From Charina bottae (taxonomy: Eukaryota; Chordata; Lepidosauria; Squamata; Charinaidae), in NCBI GenBank assembly GCA_023362775.1, contig JALMGJ010000002.1, forward strand, positions 36,357,914-36,421,913: 64,000 bases of DNA, read 5' to 3'. The position numbers and the translations under genes are program-made. Shown in pieces: positions 1 through 11,245 of this stretch. Below the pieces are notes generated by a model. The model ran no database searches and had not been told where the DNA came from. It worked only from the letters and a program-made list of their open reading frames with translations. How positions within the stretch are numbered: position 1 is the first letter of the stretch; the number at the start of each line of letters is the position of its first letter.

Positions 1-906
1 TGTAATGTTTATGTCTCTCTAGCAAGGCAGAATTACACTACAGTTTGTTGGCCATAAATCTCTTGATAGGAAGAAGGCCTGGTTTTTGAAAACGAGGCCC
101 ATTTTTATGATTTATACTTTGGAGAAGGGACAATGTTTTAATGAAGATTAAACTGTGATTGCTGAGATTCTGCAGATAGTGTTGTGATGCTCCAATGCAT
201 TTGGTGCGGGGGGTGGGGGGAAATTATGTGACAGGAAAAAAATAGAAAAACTGACAGGTAAAAAAATGTTGTCATTGAAGTTGATGGACAAGACATATCT
301 TAGCTTCTTGATAACAGGCCCAAAAAAGTTATAGTAAAGATGCTTTTCTTTATTTTAAAAACAACATCTGACTGATTTTTTTCCTGCTTCATATATTAGC
401 CAGAACATTCCTTTATTATACTGTTCGTTTGCTATGTAGTTATGAGCAGTTTGCAAGTGGTGATGAAGCCACACCAGCATTTCCAAAACTTTAGTAAATC
501 ACTTTTGTGAATTGCACTTTACATGTCAATACTATTCCAGATGAACTGGCTGAACTCTGTATGTTCTGTGAACAAATCAATAAAAGTTTGACATTACAAT
601 CTTTGCCTGACTGGGATTTACGAAAGCAGTGTATAGGAAGAGGGCATAGAGTCTGGTCTTGGAGCTGTCATAACCCCCCCCCAAAAAATTTGAGGAATCA
701 TACCAACACCCCCCAGCTCCTGCATTCTATATTCACAAAGTAACCCCCTCACACATACAAAAATTACGAGTAAAAGAAGTAACAGTGACAGCTCAGTCAC
801 CATTAAGCCAAGCTCTGAGAACACCAAGAACCCAACAGTTTAACACTGAGTTATATTTATTTTCTACAATTAGAACCAGCAATATGAATTGGACTGGTAA
901 CTCGCC
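1..906. other. No gene recognised; possible 3'UTR-like AT-rich sequence
   Basis: This is AT-rich single-copy-looking sequence with no ORF that I recognise. An AATAAA hexamer lies near 579-584, inside a stretch that reads like the end of a transcript, so the 3' end of a plus-strand gene or an old processed copy is possible. A C-run lies near 669. Nothing else is supported. Confidence 0.35.
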
Positions 907-926
907 CTGAGATTCCCAGCCCTGCA

Positions 927-1500
927 GAGAGCCAGTTTGGTCTAGTGGTTAAGGCAACGGGCTAGAAACCAGGAGACTGAGAGTCCTAGTCCCGCCTTAG
1001 GCACGAAAGCCAGCTGGGTGACCTTGGGCCAGTTCCCCTCACTCAGCCCTAGGAAGGAGCCAATGGCAGACCAGGAGGCTGAGAGTTCTAGTCCCGCCTT
1101 AGGCACGAAAGCCGGCTGGGTGACCTTGGGCCAGTCCCTCACTCAGCCCTAGGAAGGAGCCAATGGCAGACCAGGAGACAGTTCTAGTCCCGCCTGAGGC
1201 ATGAAAGCCGGCTGGGTGACCTTGGGCCAGTTCCCCTCTCTCAGCTCTAGGAAGGAGCCAATGGGAAACCAGGAGGCTGAGAGTTCTAGTCCCGCCTTAG
1301 GCATGAAAGCCGGCTGGGTGACCTTGGGCCAGTCACTCACTCTCAGCCCAACTCACCTCACAGGGTTGTTGTTGTGGGGAAAACAGGAGGAGGAAGGAGT
1401 ATTAAGTATGTTGAGTTGAGCTGTTGAGTTGAGTTATTTATAAAAAATAACAATAAAGGTGGGATAGAAAATAAATAAAATAATATAAATAAATAAATAA
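927..1500 (+). mobile_element. CORE-type tRNA-derived SINE with four internal tandem units
   Basis: A tRNA-like head (A-box-like TGGTCTAGTGG near 939, followed by a B-box-like GAGAGTCCTAGTCC) leads into a conserved core (GGTGACCTTGGGCCAGT) and an A/T-rich tail near 1440-1500. The core block is repeated four times, with units starting near 968, 1070, 1170 and 1268, a period of about 100 bp. The short ORFs across it on both strands simply translate the repeat. Related copies lie at 16,400, 24,690, 34,700, 36,740, 52,945, 57,880 and 63,840. Confidence 0.75.
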
Positions 1501-2548
1501 ACCAGCACAGTGACCAATGCATTCTGTATCAGCTGTAGCTTCCAAGTCATCTTCAAAGGCTGCCCCACATAGAGTGTGCTATAATAATTGACCCATATGG
1601 CAATGAGTATGGGTTACCACCACCAGGGCTTCTTGGTCGAGATAGGGCCACAGCTGGCCAAAGGCACTCCTGGCTATGATTTACATCAGCTGTGCTAGTA
1701 GGAGCTATGAATCCAGGAGCACCCTTGGTTCATTCAGGGAACTGTAGCTCCATTACTGGAACCAATGTTTCTGGCAGCCCAGAACAGTACCTTTGTCTTG
1801 CTAGGTTTAATCTGAGTTTGTTTTGCCCTCTCCTTTCCTCACAACCTCCAGATACTGGATCATAATTGTAGTGCTAGCTATCCCACCCAAAGTTATATCC
1901 TCTGTAAATCTGGTAAGCATTCCCTTTATTTCATGCAGAAATACTGAAGAGTAAAAGACTCAGACCAATTACTGTAGCATCCCCCCACCTCAATACTTCT
2001 CTCCAACTTGATGAGGAACCATAGATGAGCACTTTTGAGTACAATTTTCAAGACGGCATGTACACCCTTAATTTTCATGCCATCCAACCCACATCTAACT
2101 AACTTGCTAATCCAAATGTCATATGGTTCTCAAATGCTTTGCTGAAATCAAATATGTTATGACTGCAGCATTCCCACCATCTATTAAGGAAGTTACCTGT
2201 CAAAAATTCAGATGAGATTAGTCTGACAGCATTTGCTCTTCATAAATCCAGCATGGCCTTTATTAATTCATTCATCATCATCATTGGCGATCACTCGTAG
2301 CCGAGTAAGATTGTCTTCCAAAGGTAAAATTTTAACAGTGGATCCGTAAGTGACTATAAAGGCCAATTCTGGATCCGCACAAAATTACCGCATTGTTACC
2401 AAGGTACTACAGATCGACCTTTTCATGATCTGCTCTAGAATTTTCCCAGATATTGGTGCCAGTCAAACTGGTCAGAAGTTCCCTGGTGCCTCCTTTTTCT
2501 ACTTTTTAGGCATTGGTTCTCCTACACTTATCTGACACTTCACCAATC
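1501..2548 (-). mobile_element. Degraded L2/CR1-type LINE fragments
   Basis: 1500-1870 resembles the 3' region of the L2/CR1-type LINE seen more fully at 57,316 (rank of phrases such as the blocks ending CCCACATAGAGTG). 2140-2548 read on the minus strand resembles the start of a CR1-type reverse transcriptase with a broken SLTS-like motif. Many stops and shifts show it is long dead. It ends where the LTR-like block at 2549 begins. Confidence 0.45.
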
Positions 2549-3157
2549 TGTCAGGAGATAATGCATAAAGGTTTGGCTAGACCAGCAGCCAGGTCCAATT
2601 GTGGTGAAGATAAATCTAACAAAAAATGAAGACTGCACCCTTTTTCCTCCTTGTCTTTTGGACATGTCTGGGGTCTAACCCAGCTCCTCTCTTTGTCTAA
2701 TCCTATCAAACCCAAATTGACCCTCCCAAAGCCCCCTGCAATCCCATCTAAACCAAAGAATAGAAGCCTCCTCACCAGCTCAGAGTACGGCCCAAAGGCA
2801 GCCCTTACAAGGGAGTTGCAACCTAGAGAAACCCCAGCCTTCCATCCTCATTCAGCCGGATGACCTCAACATTCCATCTCCTTTAACAAAGGACTTCCCC
2901 AGCTCTGCTGTCCTCCTGAAAGGCCCATTTTGCCTAACAATAGAACTAACCCCAGGTACACAGACAACTACCTGCTAGCTTCCCCAAAACTGGCCAGTAA
3001 ATCAGGATTTCCCGCCTTGTAGCCCTCAATTTCTGGAAAAATCATTGCTTTCCCATTGTTTGGGTCCCTCCTTCTTGTAAAGCAGGTGCCCAACCACCAT
3101 AGCAATAAACATGGTTCTTTCTCGTCAGCGTTGTATACTTCTGAATTTTCCGTGACA
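2549..3157 (+). mobile_element. Possible solo LTR
   Basis: The block begins TGTCA and ends TGACA, a perfect 5-bp terminal inverted repeat, with AATAAA at 3104-3109 about 50 bp before the end, as in the R-U5 part of an LTR. No matching target duplication is visible (CAATC on the left, GTTGC on the right), so the limits are uncertain. It carries no ORF of note. Confidence 0.35.
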
Positions 3158-3533
3158 GTTGCTTCCTTAGAATATAATTTACCTGGAGATTTACTAATTC
3201 AAACTGGGGATTCCCTGACTCTTTATTCATTCAACTTCAACCCTACCTCTTCTATCTGCTTTCACAACCTCCTCATAGAACAAATACTTCCTTGTTCAGA
3301 AAAACCGAACCAAATTAAAAGCTGATTAGTTCTGCTTTTTCTTTATTTCCCTTCTTCACTGAGCACTTATTGTAATGATTCTTTTCTTTTTTAAAAAATA
3401 CTTCTTTTTCTTTTCCTTTTTTTTTATTCTTTGCTTCCTTCATCTACCCCAGTTCATTCTTGATCTTAAGTTTTCCTGACACGGATTCTTAAGTTCCTTG
3501 TTAATTTTGTCTACTCTTTCTTGCCAATCTATC
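3158..3533. other. AT-rich sequence, possibly old LINE
   Basis: Pyrimidine-rich sequence on the plus strand with no intact ORF. It may be part of the same decayed LINE region that resumes at 4284. No family was identified. Confidence 0.3.
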
Positions 3534-4275
3534 CAGGGCCACAACTGGGGGGGGGGGGGGGCGGCAAGCGGGACATGTGTCCCAGGCGCCGCGCTGGGGG
3601 GGCGCCAAAATGACAAAATAGTATTTGTATACTGACTGTTTCCTGGCACGATCGCCGATAGGGTGCAGCATGCAACGGCGGGGGACCGCCCCCACCAGTG
3701 GTGATTGGCTGCGGGGCAGCATGGAGACAGGCCGGCCGACCAGCCCCCTACCCCAAGGAGGCCGAGCGGCTCTCACGCACGCTCGCCATTGGCCGAGGCT
3801 GCAGCCAATCCGCGTCTGCCGAGCACCGCCCTCAATCCCAGCCTGCCTCTGCGCAGGCGCGCCCTGGCAGCCGAGCCGAGCACTTCTGCAGAGGCGCCTC
3901 TTCCCGCCCGCCGCGCTTGATTCATCAGCACTCGCCACAGAGGGAGGGAGGCGCAGGTGGTCCTGCCTCTCCGATGCTCCAGGGGGCTGCTGCCGTTGCC
4001 CGGAGCAACCCCTGAGCCGCTGGGCTGCGCGGTGGGCCAGCGGGGGCACTCCCGGGGGGAAGGCGGCGTTTCTTGGCCGCGCCGGGGCTGCCCCTGGCAC
4101 CCTCCTCTGTATCATCTGTGCCGGCCGGCGGGAGCCCCGGTGATGGGGAGGGTCCCCTTCCTCCCCCACATCCCACCACGCTGCTGTTCCCCGCAGGGGA
4201 CGAGGGACTAGACCCTGCGGAGGGGCGCGGAATCCATGTTTGCCCCGGGTGACCCAGACCCTAGTTGTGGGCCTG
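3534..4275. mobile_element. GC-rich non-autonomous hAT element, 742 bp
   Basis: The ends form inverted repeats (CAGGGCCACAACT on the left, complement of CAGGCCCACAACT on the right). The element is flanked by a perfect 8-bp duplication AATCTATC at 3526-3533 and 4276-4283, the hallmark of hAT transposition. The interior is unusually GC- and CpG-rich, with a G-run near 3548-3560. It encodes no transposase. The long overlapping ORFs here (up to 303 codons on the minus strand) follow from high GC and do not resemble a protein family. Confidence 0.8.
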
Positions 4276-4283
4276 AATCTATC

Positions 4284-4769
4284 CTTTTTTATTTCTTCTA
4301 TGTATCCTTTTCTCTTATTTCCACTTCCTTTCTTCTTTTGTCTTCCATCGTTTTGCCTTACCAGAGCTATTTCCACTTTTAATATCTCACTTTTTTGAGC
4401 AACTCCCACCAAGTTTTAGCTTCCTTTCCCATGAACTTCTGCCCTTTCTTATGATCTCATGACTGATAAGATAGTTCATAAACCTTTGATGAGGGCCATC
4501 AACTTTTTTTTTAATTTAATAAACTTTAGTAAACTTTATTTACCTGATAATCTCTAAAGATTCATGCAGGTAGTTCATACATTTTCAAAGGTGTATTGAT
4601 TTCTTTCTTTTTTAAACTTGACCTACAGTATGATATTTTTCTCTTTAGTAATCCTTTCCATAAATTTGGCCAGAACAGATGTTAAGCTAATGAGGCTGTA
4701 ATTTCTTGGATCTCACCGTGTTGGAAACTTTTTAAAGAACAGATTTACACTGGCTTCTTTCCAGCACTG
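4284..4769 (-). mobile_element. CR1-like LINE remnant
   Basis: Near 4640-4710 the minus strand reads a recognisable RT start (NYSLISLTSVLAKFMERI), which is typical of CR1-type LINEs. The rest is AT-rich and full of stops. The remnant is cut off at 4770 by the LTR-like block. Confidence 0.45.
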
Positions 4770-5208
4770 TGTTGCAGCAACTGTTGGCCAAGAAGGCCCC
4801 TGACTCGGCGAGAGTTGTCACCCAATAAACCACACCGAGGCGGGAAGGGCATTTGTTCTCTTTTATTTTTTCTGTGCACAGCAACAAGAGAGGGCTCCTG
4901 CCCAAAATGCAAGAGCAACTTAAATTAAATTTAAGTTGCTCTTGCATTTTGAACTACACACTTGGCTTTTCTTTTATACATCTTCTAGCCAGGAGATAAA
5001 GGCAATAAATCTCTTTATTGGCTGATTTTTTTAGCACCTGCACAGTAACTCTACATGCTACATGCTATCCCATAATATCCCTTAGCATGTTCTATGTTTT
5101 CTAAAAACCCCATCTTAGGGGTGTGCATTTTACTATGCTAATTAGCCCTTAGGTCACAGCTAGGTCAGCTAACAGTCTCATACCTCCCCTTTTTCCCCCG
5201 GTTCAACA
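4770..5208 (-). mobile_element. Probable solo LTR
   Basis: On the minus strand the block starts TGTTG and ends CAACA. It contains a TATA-like GTATAAAAG near 4970 and an AATAAA near 4860, about 90 bp before the end, in the right order for U3-R-U5. No clear target duplication was found, and the left part of the insertion could extend to 5496. A 49-bp perfect palindrome lies inside (4903-4951). Confidence 0.45.
4903..4951. repeat. Perfect 49-bp palindrome
   Basis: Two 24-bp arms surround a single central base and read into AAATTTAAGTT at the centre. It lies inside the LTR-like block, just downstream of its TATA-like motif, so any transcript would start or end in a hairpin. Confidence 0.9.
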
Positions 5209-5217
5209 GTTCAGCAG

Positions 5218-5440
5218 TGTGGGGGAGCAGGCTGCCTGAAAAGTCAAAGGCACCTGCGCCGCCTCCCTCCCTCCTATCTCAAACCTCCTCCCAGCTTCAG
5301 GATGGCCAGGATGGCAGAGCGGCTGATAAAAAAAACTTCAGCTTTGTAACTGTGGGGGAGAGAGGAGGGGGAGAGGAAACAAGCAGGAGATTGCAGCAGC
5401 CAGAAAGAAAGAAAGCAACAAGTTTTCCATGTGTGCCTTG
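5218..5440 (+). repeat. Partial copy of the LTR found at 22,690
   Basis: About 220 bp starting TGTGGGGGAGCAGGCTGC matches the beginning of the solo LTR at 22,690-22,915 (shared CCTCCCTCCCTCCTAT, AAACCTCCTCCCAGC and TCAGCTTTGTAAC). The similarity stops near 5440. It is either a truncated LTR or a shared sub-repeat. Confidence 0.55.
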
Positions 5441-5574
5441 TTAGCAAGCAAGCATTAGACAATAATTTCTTTTAAGATATCCGGGCCCTCACAACAAACT
5501 CTTATTATGTAGTTTTATCAGAGGATGAGCATTTTTGCATTTGAGTTCTTTGACTGTTACTCTTGGATGTAGTA

Positions 5575-5975
5575 CAGGTAGTACTCACTTAACCATTTAG
5601 TGACAATTTGGACTTATGACGGTGCTGGAAAAAACAACTTACATCCGGTCCTCACACTTATGACCATTGCAACGTCACCATGGTCACATGATCACAATTT
5701 GGGCGCTTGGCAACTGGTTCACATTTATGACCATCAGTGTCCCGTGGTCATGTGATCGCCATTTTCTACCTTCCCGGCCGGCTTCTGGCAAGCAAAATCA
5801 ATGGGGAACTGTGTGATTCGCTTAACAACCACATGGTTCGCTTAACATTCACAGTGATTCACTTAACAACCACTGCAAAAAAGGTTGTAAAATCGGATCA
5901 GATTCACATAATGACCACTTTGCTTAGCAACTGAAATTCTGGGCCCAATTGTGGTCATTAAGCAAGGACTACCTG
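5575..5975. mobile_element. Mariner-type non-autonomous element flanked by TA
   Basis: The ends are inverted (CAGGTAGTACTCACTTAA against the complement of the right end CAGGTAGTCCTTGCTTAA) and the element is bounded by TA on both sides. The interior repeats CACTTAACAACC-like and GTCACATGATC-like phrases. A closer-matched copy lies at 61,806-62,158 and a divergent one at 63,210-63,690. No coding sequence was seen. Confidence 0.65.
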
Positions 5976-6019
5976 TACTTTCTTAAGATCTGGAAGGCAG
6001 ATGGTTCATTTTACTCCAT

Positions 6020-6140
6020 CAATATTTATTTATTTATTTATTTATGTTTCAATTTATATACCGCTCCATCTCCCCGCAAGGGAACTCTGGGCGGTTTACA
6101 ACACACAAAAATTAAAATCCGACAATTAAAACAACCCAAT
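6020..6140 (-). mobile_element. L2-type LINE 3' tail
   Basis: A (TTTA)n run is followed by a short block with CTGGGCGGTTTACAAC. The same block ends the longer L2-type copies at 31,563 and 57,140. It is the 3' end of a minus-strand insertion. Confidence 0.55.
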
Positions 6141-7190
6141 AAAACACCAATATCATTTTGTAATCTCTGGCAAACAATATGTTTCAGCTCCTCACACTCC
6201 ATCCATGAAAATAGCTATCCAGGCATCCCTATCTGGCCCACATCTTCTGCTACTAAGAAAAATGCAAATAATTCATTCGGCTTTTCCGCAATTGCTTTAT
6301 TTTTTTTAATTTTTAATTTAATTTAATTTTTTTTCATATTCTTTTAATTTCTTGGTCATCAAAGCATCCAACAATCACTCTGACGGGCTTGTGTTGATTT
6401 TGTTCGTAGATGGTCAAGTTAAGGTCTAACAATACACTTCTTAGTCCCACTTTGGGATCTAAGTCACATAGCAGATAAGATGCTTTGGGGTAGAAGAACC
6501 TGGTGGACTTCAGTTTCAATACAGGATATCAGAGAGTTAATGCCAGCATCAGTCAAGCTGTGATGAACCAGTTCTCTTGCAATTTCTTCAAAATAGACCT
6601 ATCGGAAGCCTACCTAGATGAGGAACCCATCAAGAACCAGCTTTCTTAGATTCCCATGACATGGACCAATCAGGGATCAGCTTGCCTGGTACAAATACAA
6701 GATCCCAGTCAGCTCCAGTCAGTTGCCTGTGAGCTGATGATAAATTCACTACAAACTAGCTCACTCTGCCTCCAGTTGCCAGCCATAACTGCTGGGAAAA
6801 CATTGGGACACCAGAAAACTAGTCCATGGCCATTCAGCCTGAAAGCTCATCCCGGCTTCATGAGACAAAGTTCATTAGACAGCAGAAATAAATTTACTTC
6901 TCTTTTTGTGAATACTTGGAAAAGAATCATGAATACTCATGAAGTAAAATAAGGAAATGAGCACAGTAGAGCAATTAGCAAGCTTTGATACCACCTACCA
7001 ATTTATAAATTCTAAGCCTTAAATTTCAGTATAATCCCACACCAATATGTGCACAGCCTTATCTTATTTAGAGCACAGGTGGGGTGGGGGGGAGAGGTTG
7101 AGGAAGATGTTATGTTCTTACTATGTTTGGTTCTTCCTGTGTAGTCTTTTTCATGTGTGAACCCATGACATATATGTGCTTAAGGGAGTT
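6141..7190. other. No feature recognised
   Basis: Sequence without a credible ORF or a repeat that I can name. A T-rich run lies near 6300-6340 and a G-run near 7080. Confidence 0.4.
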
Positions 7191-7280
7191 TATTGCCAGT
7201 GCGGTCCCCATTATGTCTGTATGTAGAGATATCCCTCCTTGAGGGGGAGATGGGCGGTCATAGAAATTTAATAAATAAAT
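7191..7280 (+). mobile_element. L2-type LINE 3' tail, plus strand
   Basis: GGGAGATGGGCGGTC is followed by (AAAT)n. This is the same 3' block as at 6020, in the opposite orientation. Confidence 0.45.
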
Positions 7281-7429
7281 AAAATATCTGTGAAAAGCAT
7301 TGGGGGGGGGGTCTTTGCCACCATATACAAGAGGGGGATCTACCCAAAGTGTTTTTCACCTTTTGAAGCCTTGCATAAGCCTGATTATCAATCCTAAAGG
7401 ATTATTAATCCTGTAATCATGGTTTGTTT

Positions 7430-7720
7430 TCTTTGTTACCCTCTGGGAAGAGGTTCCGCTGTATCCGATGTAGAACAGCCAGATTGGGAAACAGCTTTGT
7501 CCCCCAGGCTATTGGATTCTTGAATGCTTCAATAAGTTCTTTTAGGTGAAATGCTGGATGTGTAAAGCATGTATATTTTATAGTAACTGGATATATTTTT
7601 TATTAGTATTTTAGTGTTTGATTGAAATTGTTAGCCAACTGCAACGAAATTTCATTCTATTGTGCACTTGGTGTATAGTGTATAGTGGGATGACAATAAA
7701 GTTATTATTATTATTTCTTA
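7430..7720 (+). mobile_element. LINE 3' end (Rex1/L2-like)
   Basis: The plus strand reads the last residues of a reverse transcriptase-type ORF (SGKRF/TARLGNSF-like) followed by a 3'UTR with CAACGAAATTTCATTCT and GACAATAAAGTTATTATT. That ending is common in LINE 3' termini of this type. The family assignment is from general resemblance only. Confidence 0.4.
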
Positions 7721-7734
7721 TTATTAAAGGAAAT

Positions 7735-8020
7735 CAACCCTGACTGCCCATTGGAAGGACAGATACTGAAGCTGAAGCTCAAATACTTTGGCCACCTAAT
7801 GCGAAGAGAGGACTCCCTAGAAAAGACCCTGATGCTGGGAAAGACTGAAGGCAAAAGGAGAAGGGGACGGCAGAGGATGAGATGGTTAGATAGCATCACC
7901 GATGTGATGAACATGAATTTGAGTAAACTCCGGGAGGCAGTGGAGGACAGGAAGGCCTGGTGTGCTATGGTCCGTGAGGTCACGAAGAGTTGGACACGAC
8001 TAAATGACTGAACAACAACA
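7735..8020 (+). mobile_element. BovB (RTE) LINE, last part of ORF2 and tail
   Basis: The plus-strand ORF ends with the BovB carboxy terminus: KLKYFGHLMRREDSLEKTLM, a basic KRRRGRQRMRWLDSI stretch, and KSWTRLND then stop. The stop is followed by ACAACAACAAA. It matches the end of the larger copy at 9279-11,180 almost word for word. It is a 5'-truncated dead insertion. Confidence 0.85.
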
Positions 8021-8445
8021 AATAAGCCTGATTAACACCTCCAGGACTGAGTTTGTTATCTGTGTGTACAGTATTCAATCGGCCCAGGAGTTGTGAGTAA
8101 TTCACAAAGATAACCTGCCTCCGGTCTCCACTGTCCTGGAAGGCTACCATGCAGAAGTGGCTCATGCAAGACCAAAATGGCTGATGAATAGTCTTTTTGA
8201 ACATGCTTCCATTTCCTCTAATAGCCTTCCTTGAAATGGTTTTGTTAACTATGCTACTAGCAGCTTGAATTTAGTGGAATACTTTCTACCAGACAATATC
8301 CATTCTAGAGGAGCATTTCTCTATTTAACGCATTTCTATGGCTGCCTGATAGACATGAGATTCTGGTTGGTAAACAATGAATAAAGGATCTAATCATTTA
8401 AAAGGCAATTAAAATGACATTTCACGTACAAAGCAAAACACAACA
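8021..8445. other. No feature recognised
   Basis: Unassigned sequence between the BovB fragment and the hAT element, without a credible ORF. Confidence 0.4.
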
Positions 8446-8453
8446 GAGTAAGC

Positions 8454-8687
8454 CAGAGCTCTCCAAACTGTGTGTCGCAACACGTTAGTGTGTCGGCTGC
8501 AGTGTCTGGGTGTGTCGCAGCTGCTGCTGCCTCTGAACCCTGCCAGGATTCCACGCAGGTCCTAGTGCCTGCCTTGTGCCCTGCTGTAAAAGTGTGTCAT
8601 GAAATGATGGCCTGCTGTAAGAGTGTGTCGCGAAATAATGCATGTCTAAAAAGTGTGTCACCAACATGAAAAGTTTGGAAAGCTCTG
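8454..8687. mobile_element. hAT element, 234 bp
   Basis: Terminal inverted repeats (CAGAGCTCTCCAAACT at the left, AGTTTGGAAAGCTCTG at the right) are flanked by a perfect 8-bp duplication GAGTAAGC (8446-8453 and 8688-8695). The interior repeats the phrase GTGTGTCGC several times. It is non-coding. Confidence 0.85.
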
Positions 8688-8695
8688 GAGTAAGC

Positions 8696-9262
8696 AACCA
8701 TTGCACCAACATGAGCTCTTCTAATACCAGGCCCAATGCTTGGAGGAAGTGCCAGATGTGCAGCACTTTACAAAGGCTGGCAAGGTCTGGACCATCCAAA
8801 TCTTGGGCGATATGGCGTTCCTTAGGGCAGGTGCTGTAACTCGGAAGGCATCCTTCCTGAGTCCCATTAGATTGCATTGTTTCATAGAAGAGATCCAGAG
8901 CATGCCCAACCTGCCTGGCCTTGTGGGATGAGCAGAAGAAATTGGAAACAGGCGGTCCCACAAACAACCCACCTTTATGCCATAAAGGGCTTCAAAGGTG
9001 GTAACCAGCAGTTTGAATTATACCTGAAAGTCTACTGGGATCCAGCAAAGCTTGCAGAATAGAGGTTTTATGGGTTGAACTGAGGGGTACCCATAACTAT
9101 CCATGCTGCTGCATTCTGGACCAGTTGCAACTTCCATGTAGAGTGTTTTGTAAGAGTTCCATGTAGAGTGCACTGTAAGAATCCAAAAAGAAGGTTACCA
9201 ACGCATGGGTGACAGTGTTGGACAGTGCCTCCAAGTCTAGGAATGTATGGAATTGGTGCCTC
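8696..9262 (-). mobile_element. L2/CR1-type LINE fragment
   Basis: Read on the minus strand this is the 3' part of the LINE family seen at 57,316-57,880 (shared CTGCATTCTGGACCAG and GGGCTTCAAAGGTGG phrases). The RT frame is broken many times. A short tandem duplication around TTCCATGTAGAGTG lies near 9130-9170. Confidence 0.55.
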
Positions 9263-9264
9263 AG

Positions 9265-11180
9265 ATTTTTATTGTTCTTCAGTCGTTTAGTCGTGTCCGA
9301 CTCTTCGTGACCTCATGGACCATAGTACGCCAGGCCTTCCTGTCCTCTACTGCCTCCCGGAGTTTACTCAAATTCATGTTCATTACATCGGTGATGCTAT
9401 CTAACCATCTCATCCTCTGCCGTCCCCTTCTCCTTTTGCCTTCAGTCTTTCCCAGCATCAGGGTCTTTTCCAGTGAGTCCTCTCTTCGCATTAGGTGGCC
9501 AAAGTACTTGAGCTTCAGCTTCAGTATCTGTCCTTCCAATGAGCAGTCAGGGTTGATTTCCTTTAGGATTGACTGATTTGTCCTCCTTGCAGTCCAAGGG
9601 ACTCTTAAGAGTCTTCTCCAACACCACAGCTCGAAAGCATCAATTCTTCGGCACTCAGCCTTCCTTATGGTCCAACTCTCACAGTCATACATTACTACTG
9701 GAAAAACCATAGCTTTAACTATACGGACCATTGTCAGCAAGGTGATGTCTCTGCTTTTTAATATGCTGTCTAGGTTTGCCATAGCTTTCCTCCCAAAGAG
9801 CAAGCCTCTTTTAATTTCATGGCTGCAGTCACTGTCTGCGGTGATCTTGGAGCCCAAGAAAATAAAATCTGTCACTGCTTCCATTTCTTCCCCTTCTATT
9901 TGCCAGGAAGTGATGGGACCAGATGCCATGATCTGAGTTTTTTTAATGTTGAGTTTCAAGCCAGCTTTTGCACTCTCCTCTTTCACCCTCATCAAGAGGC
10001 TCCTCTTCACTTTCTGCCATTAGGGTGGTATCGTCTGCGTATCTGAGGTTGTTGATATTTCTCCCGGCAATCTTAACTCCGGCTTGTGATTCATCCAGCC
10101 CGGCATTTCTCATGATGTACTCTGCATATAAGTTAAATAAGCAGGGTGATAATATACAGCCTTGTCGTACACCTTTCCCAATTTTGAACCAATCGGTTGT
10201 TCCATGTCCGGTTCTAACTGTTGCTTCTTGACCCGCATACAGGTTTCTCAGAAGACAGGTAAGGTGGTCTGGTACTCCCATCTCTTTAAGAATTTGCCAC
10301 AGTTTGTTGTGATCCACACAATCAAAGGCTTTAGCGTAGTCAATGAAGCAGAAGTAGATGTTTTTCTGGAACTCTCTTGCTTTTTCCATGATCCAGCGAA
10401 TGTTGGCAATCTGATCTCTAGTTCCTCTGCCTCTTCGAAACCCAGCTTGCACTTCTGGTAGTTCTCGGTTCACATACTGCTGAAGCCTAGCTTGTAGGAT
10501 TTTGAGCATAACCTTGCTAGCACGTGAAATGAGCGCAATTGTACGGTAGTTTGAACATTCTTTGGCATTGCCCTTCTTTGGAATTGGAACGTAAACTGAC
10601 CTTTTCCAATCCTGTGGCCACTGTTGAGTTTTCCAAATTTGTTGGCATATTGAGTGCAGCACTTTAACAGCATCATCTTTTAGGATTTTAAATAGTTCAG
10701 CAGGGATACTGTCTTCTCCACTAGCTTTGTTGTTAGTAATGCTTCCTAAGGCCCACTTGACTTCACTCTCTAGGATGTCTGGCTCAAGGTCAGTGACCAC
10801 CCCATCGTATTTATCAGGGACATTAAGATCTTTCTTGTATAGTTCTTCTGTGTATTCTTGCCACCTCTTCTTAATCTCTTCTGCTTCTGTTAGGTCCCTG
10901 CCTTTTTTGTCCTTTATCATGCCCATCTTTGCACAAAACCTTCCCTTGATATCTCCGATTTTCTTGAAGAGATCTCTAGTCTTCCCCATTCTATTGTTTT
11001 CCTCAATTTCTTTGCATTGTTCATTTAAGGAGGCCTTCTTATCTCTCCTTGCTATTCTCTGGAAATCTGCATTCAGTTGGTTATATCTTTCCCTTTCTCC
11101 CTTGCCTTTTGCTTCCCTTCTTTCCTCAGCTATTTGTAAAGCCTCATCAGTCAGCCACTTTGCTTTCTTGCATTATAGAG
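9265..11180 (-). mobile_element. BovB (RTE) LINE, 5'-truncated, with most of the RT domain
   Basis: This is the largest LINE here. On the minus strand, 10,989-9943 encodes an RT with the palm motif YADD (in NNLRYADDTTLMAE), the FIDYAKAFD motif, and GVRQGCILSP. A frame change near 10,000 moves the reading to 10,010-9279, which holds the connection to the BovB carboxy terminus ending KSRTRLND. Upstream codons continue to about 11,180. The apurinic endonuclease domain that normally begins the protein is missing, so the copy is 5'-truncated and inactive. Its tail (GTCGTGTCCGACTCTTCGTG on the plus strand) is shared with the SINEs at 20,905 and 34,340, consistent with BovB machinery moving those SINEs. 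BovB is well known for horizontal transfer between squamates and ruminants. Confidence 0.9.
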
Positions 11181-11245
11181 CTGGGCAAAAGTTTTTCTAG
11201 CCCCTGCAGCCACCTGCCCTTCAAGCAGGAGCTGTGGGTCTAGAC

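Noticed and set aside
927..1400. CRISPR-like regularly spaced repeats
   Set aside because: There is no distinct repeat-spacer alternation; units are contiguous SINE cores in a vertebrate genome.
3501..4412. 303-codon minus-strand ORF and overlapping ORFs
   Set aside because: They lie across a GC-rich hAT element with clear ends and target duplication; the translation is low-complexity Arg/Pro/Ala with no domain.
4770..5496. A single 727-bp LTR covering both blocks
   Set aside because: The ends TGTTG and CAACA would allow it, but the 5218-5440 part is homologous to an LTR start in the opposite orientation, so I kept two separate entries.
11049..11243. Plus-strand ORFs opposite the BovB copy (for example 10,727-11,200)
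   Set aside because: They are antisense shadows of the BovB reverse transcriptase frame.
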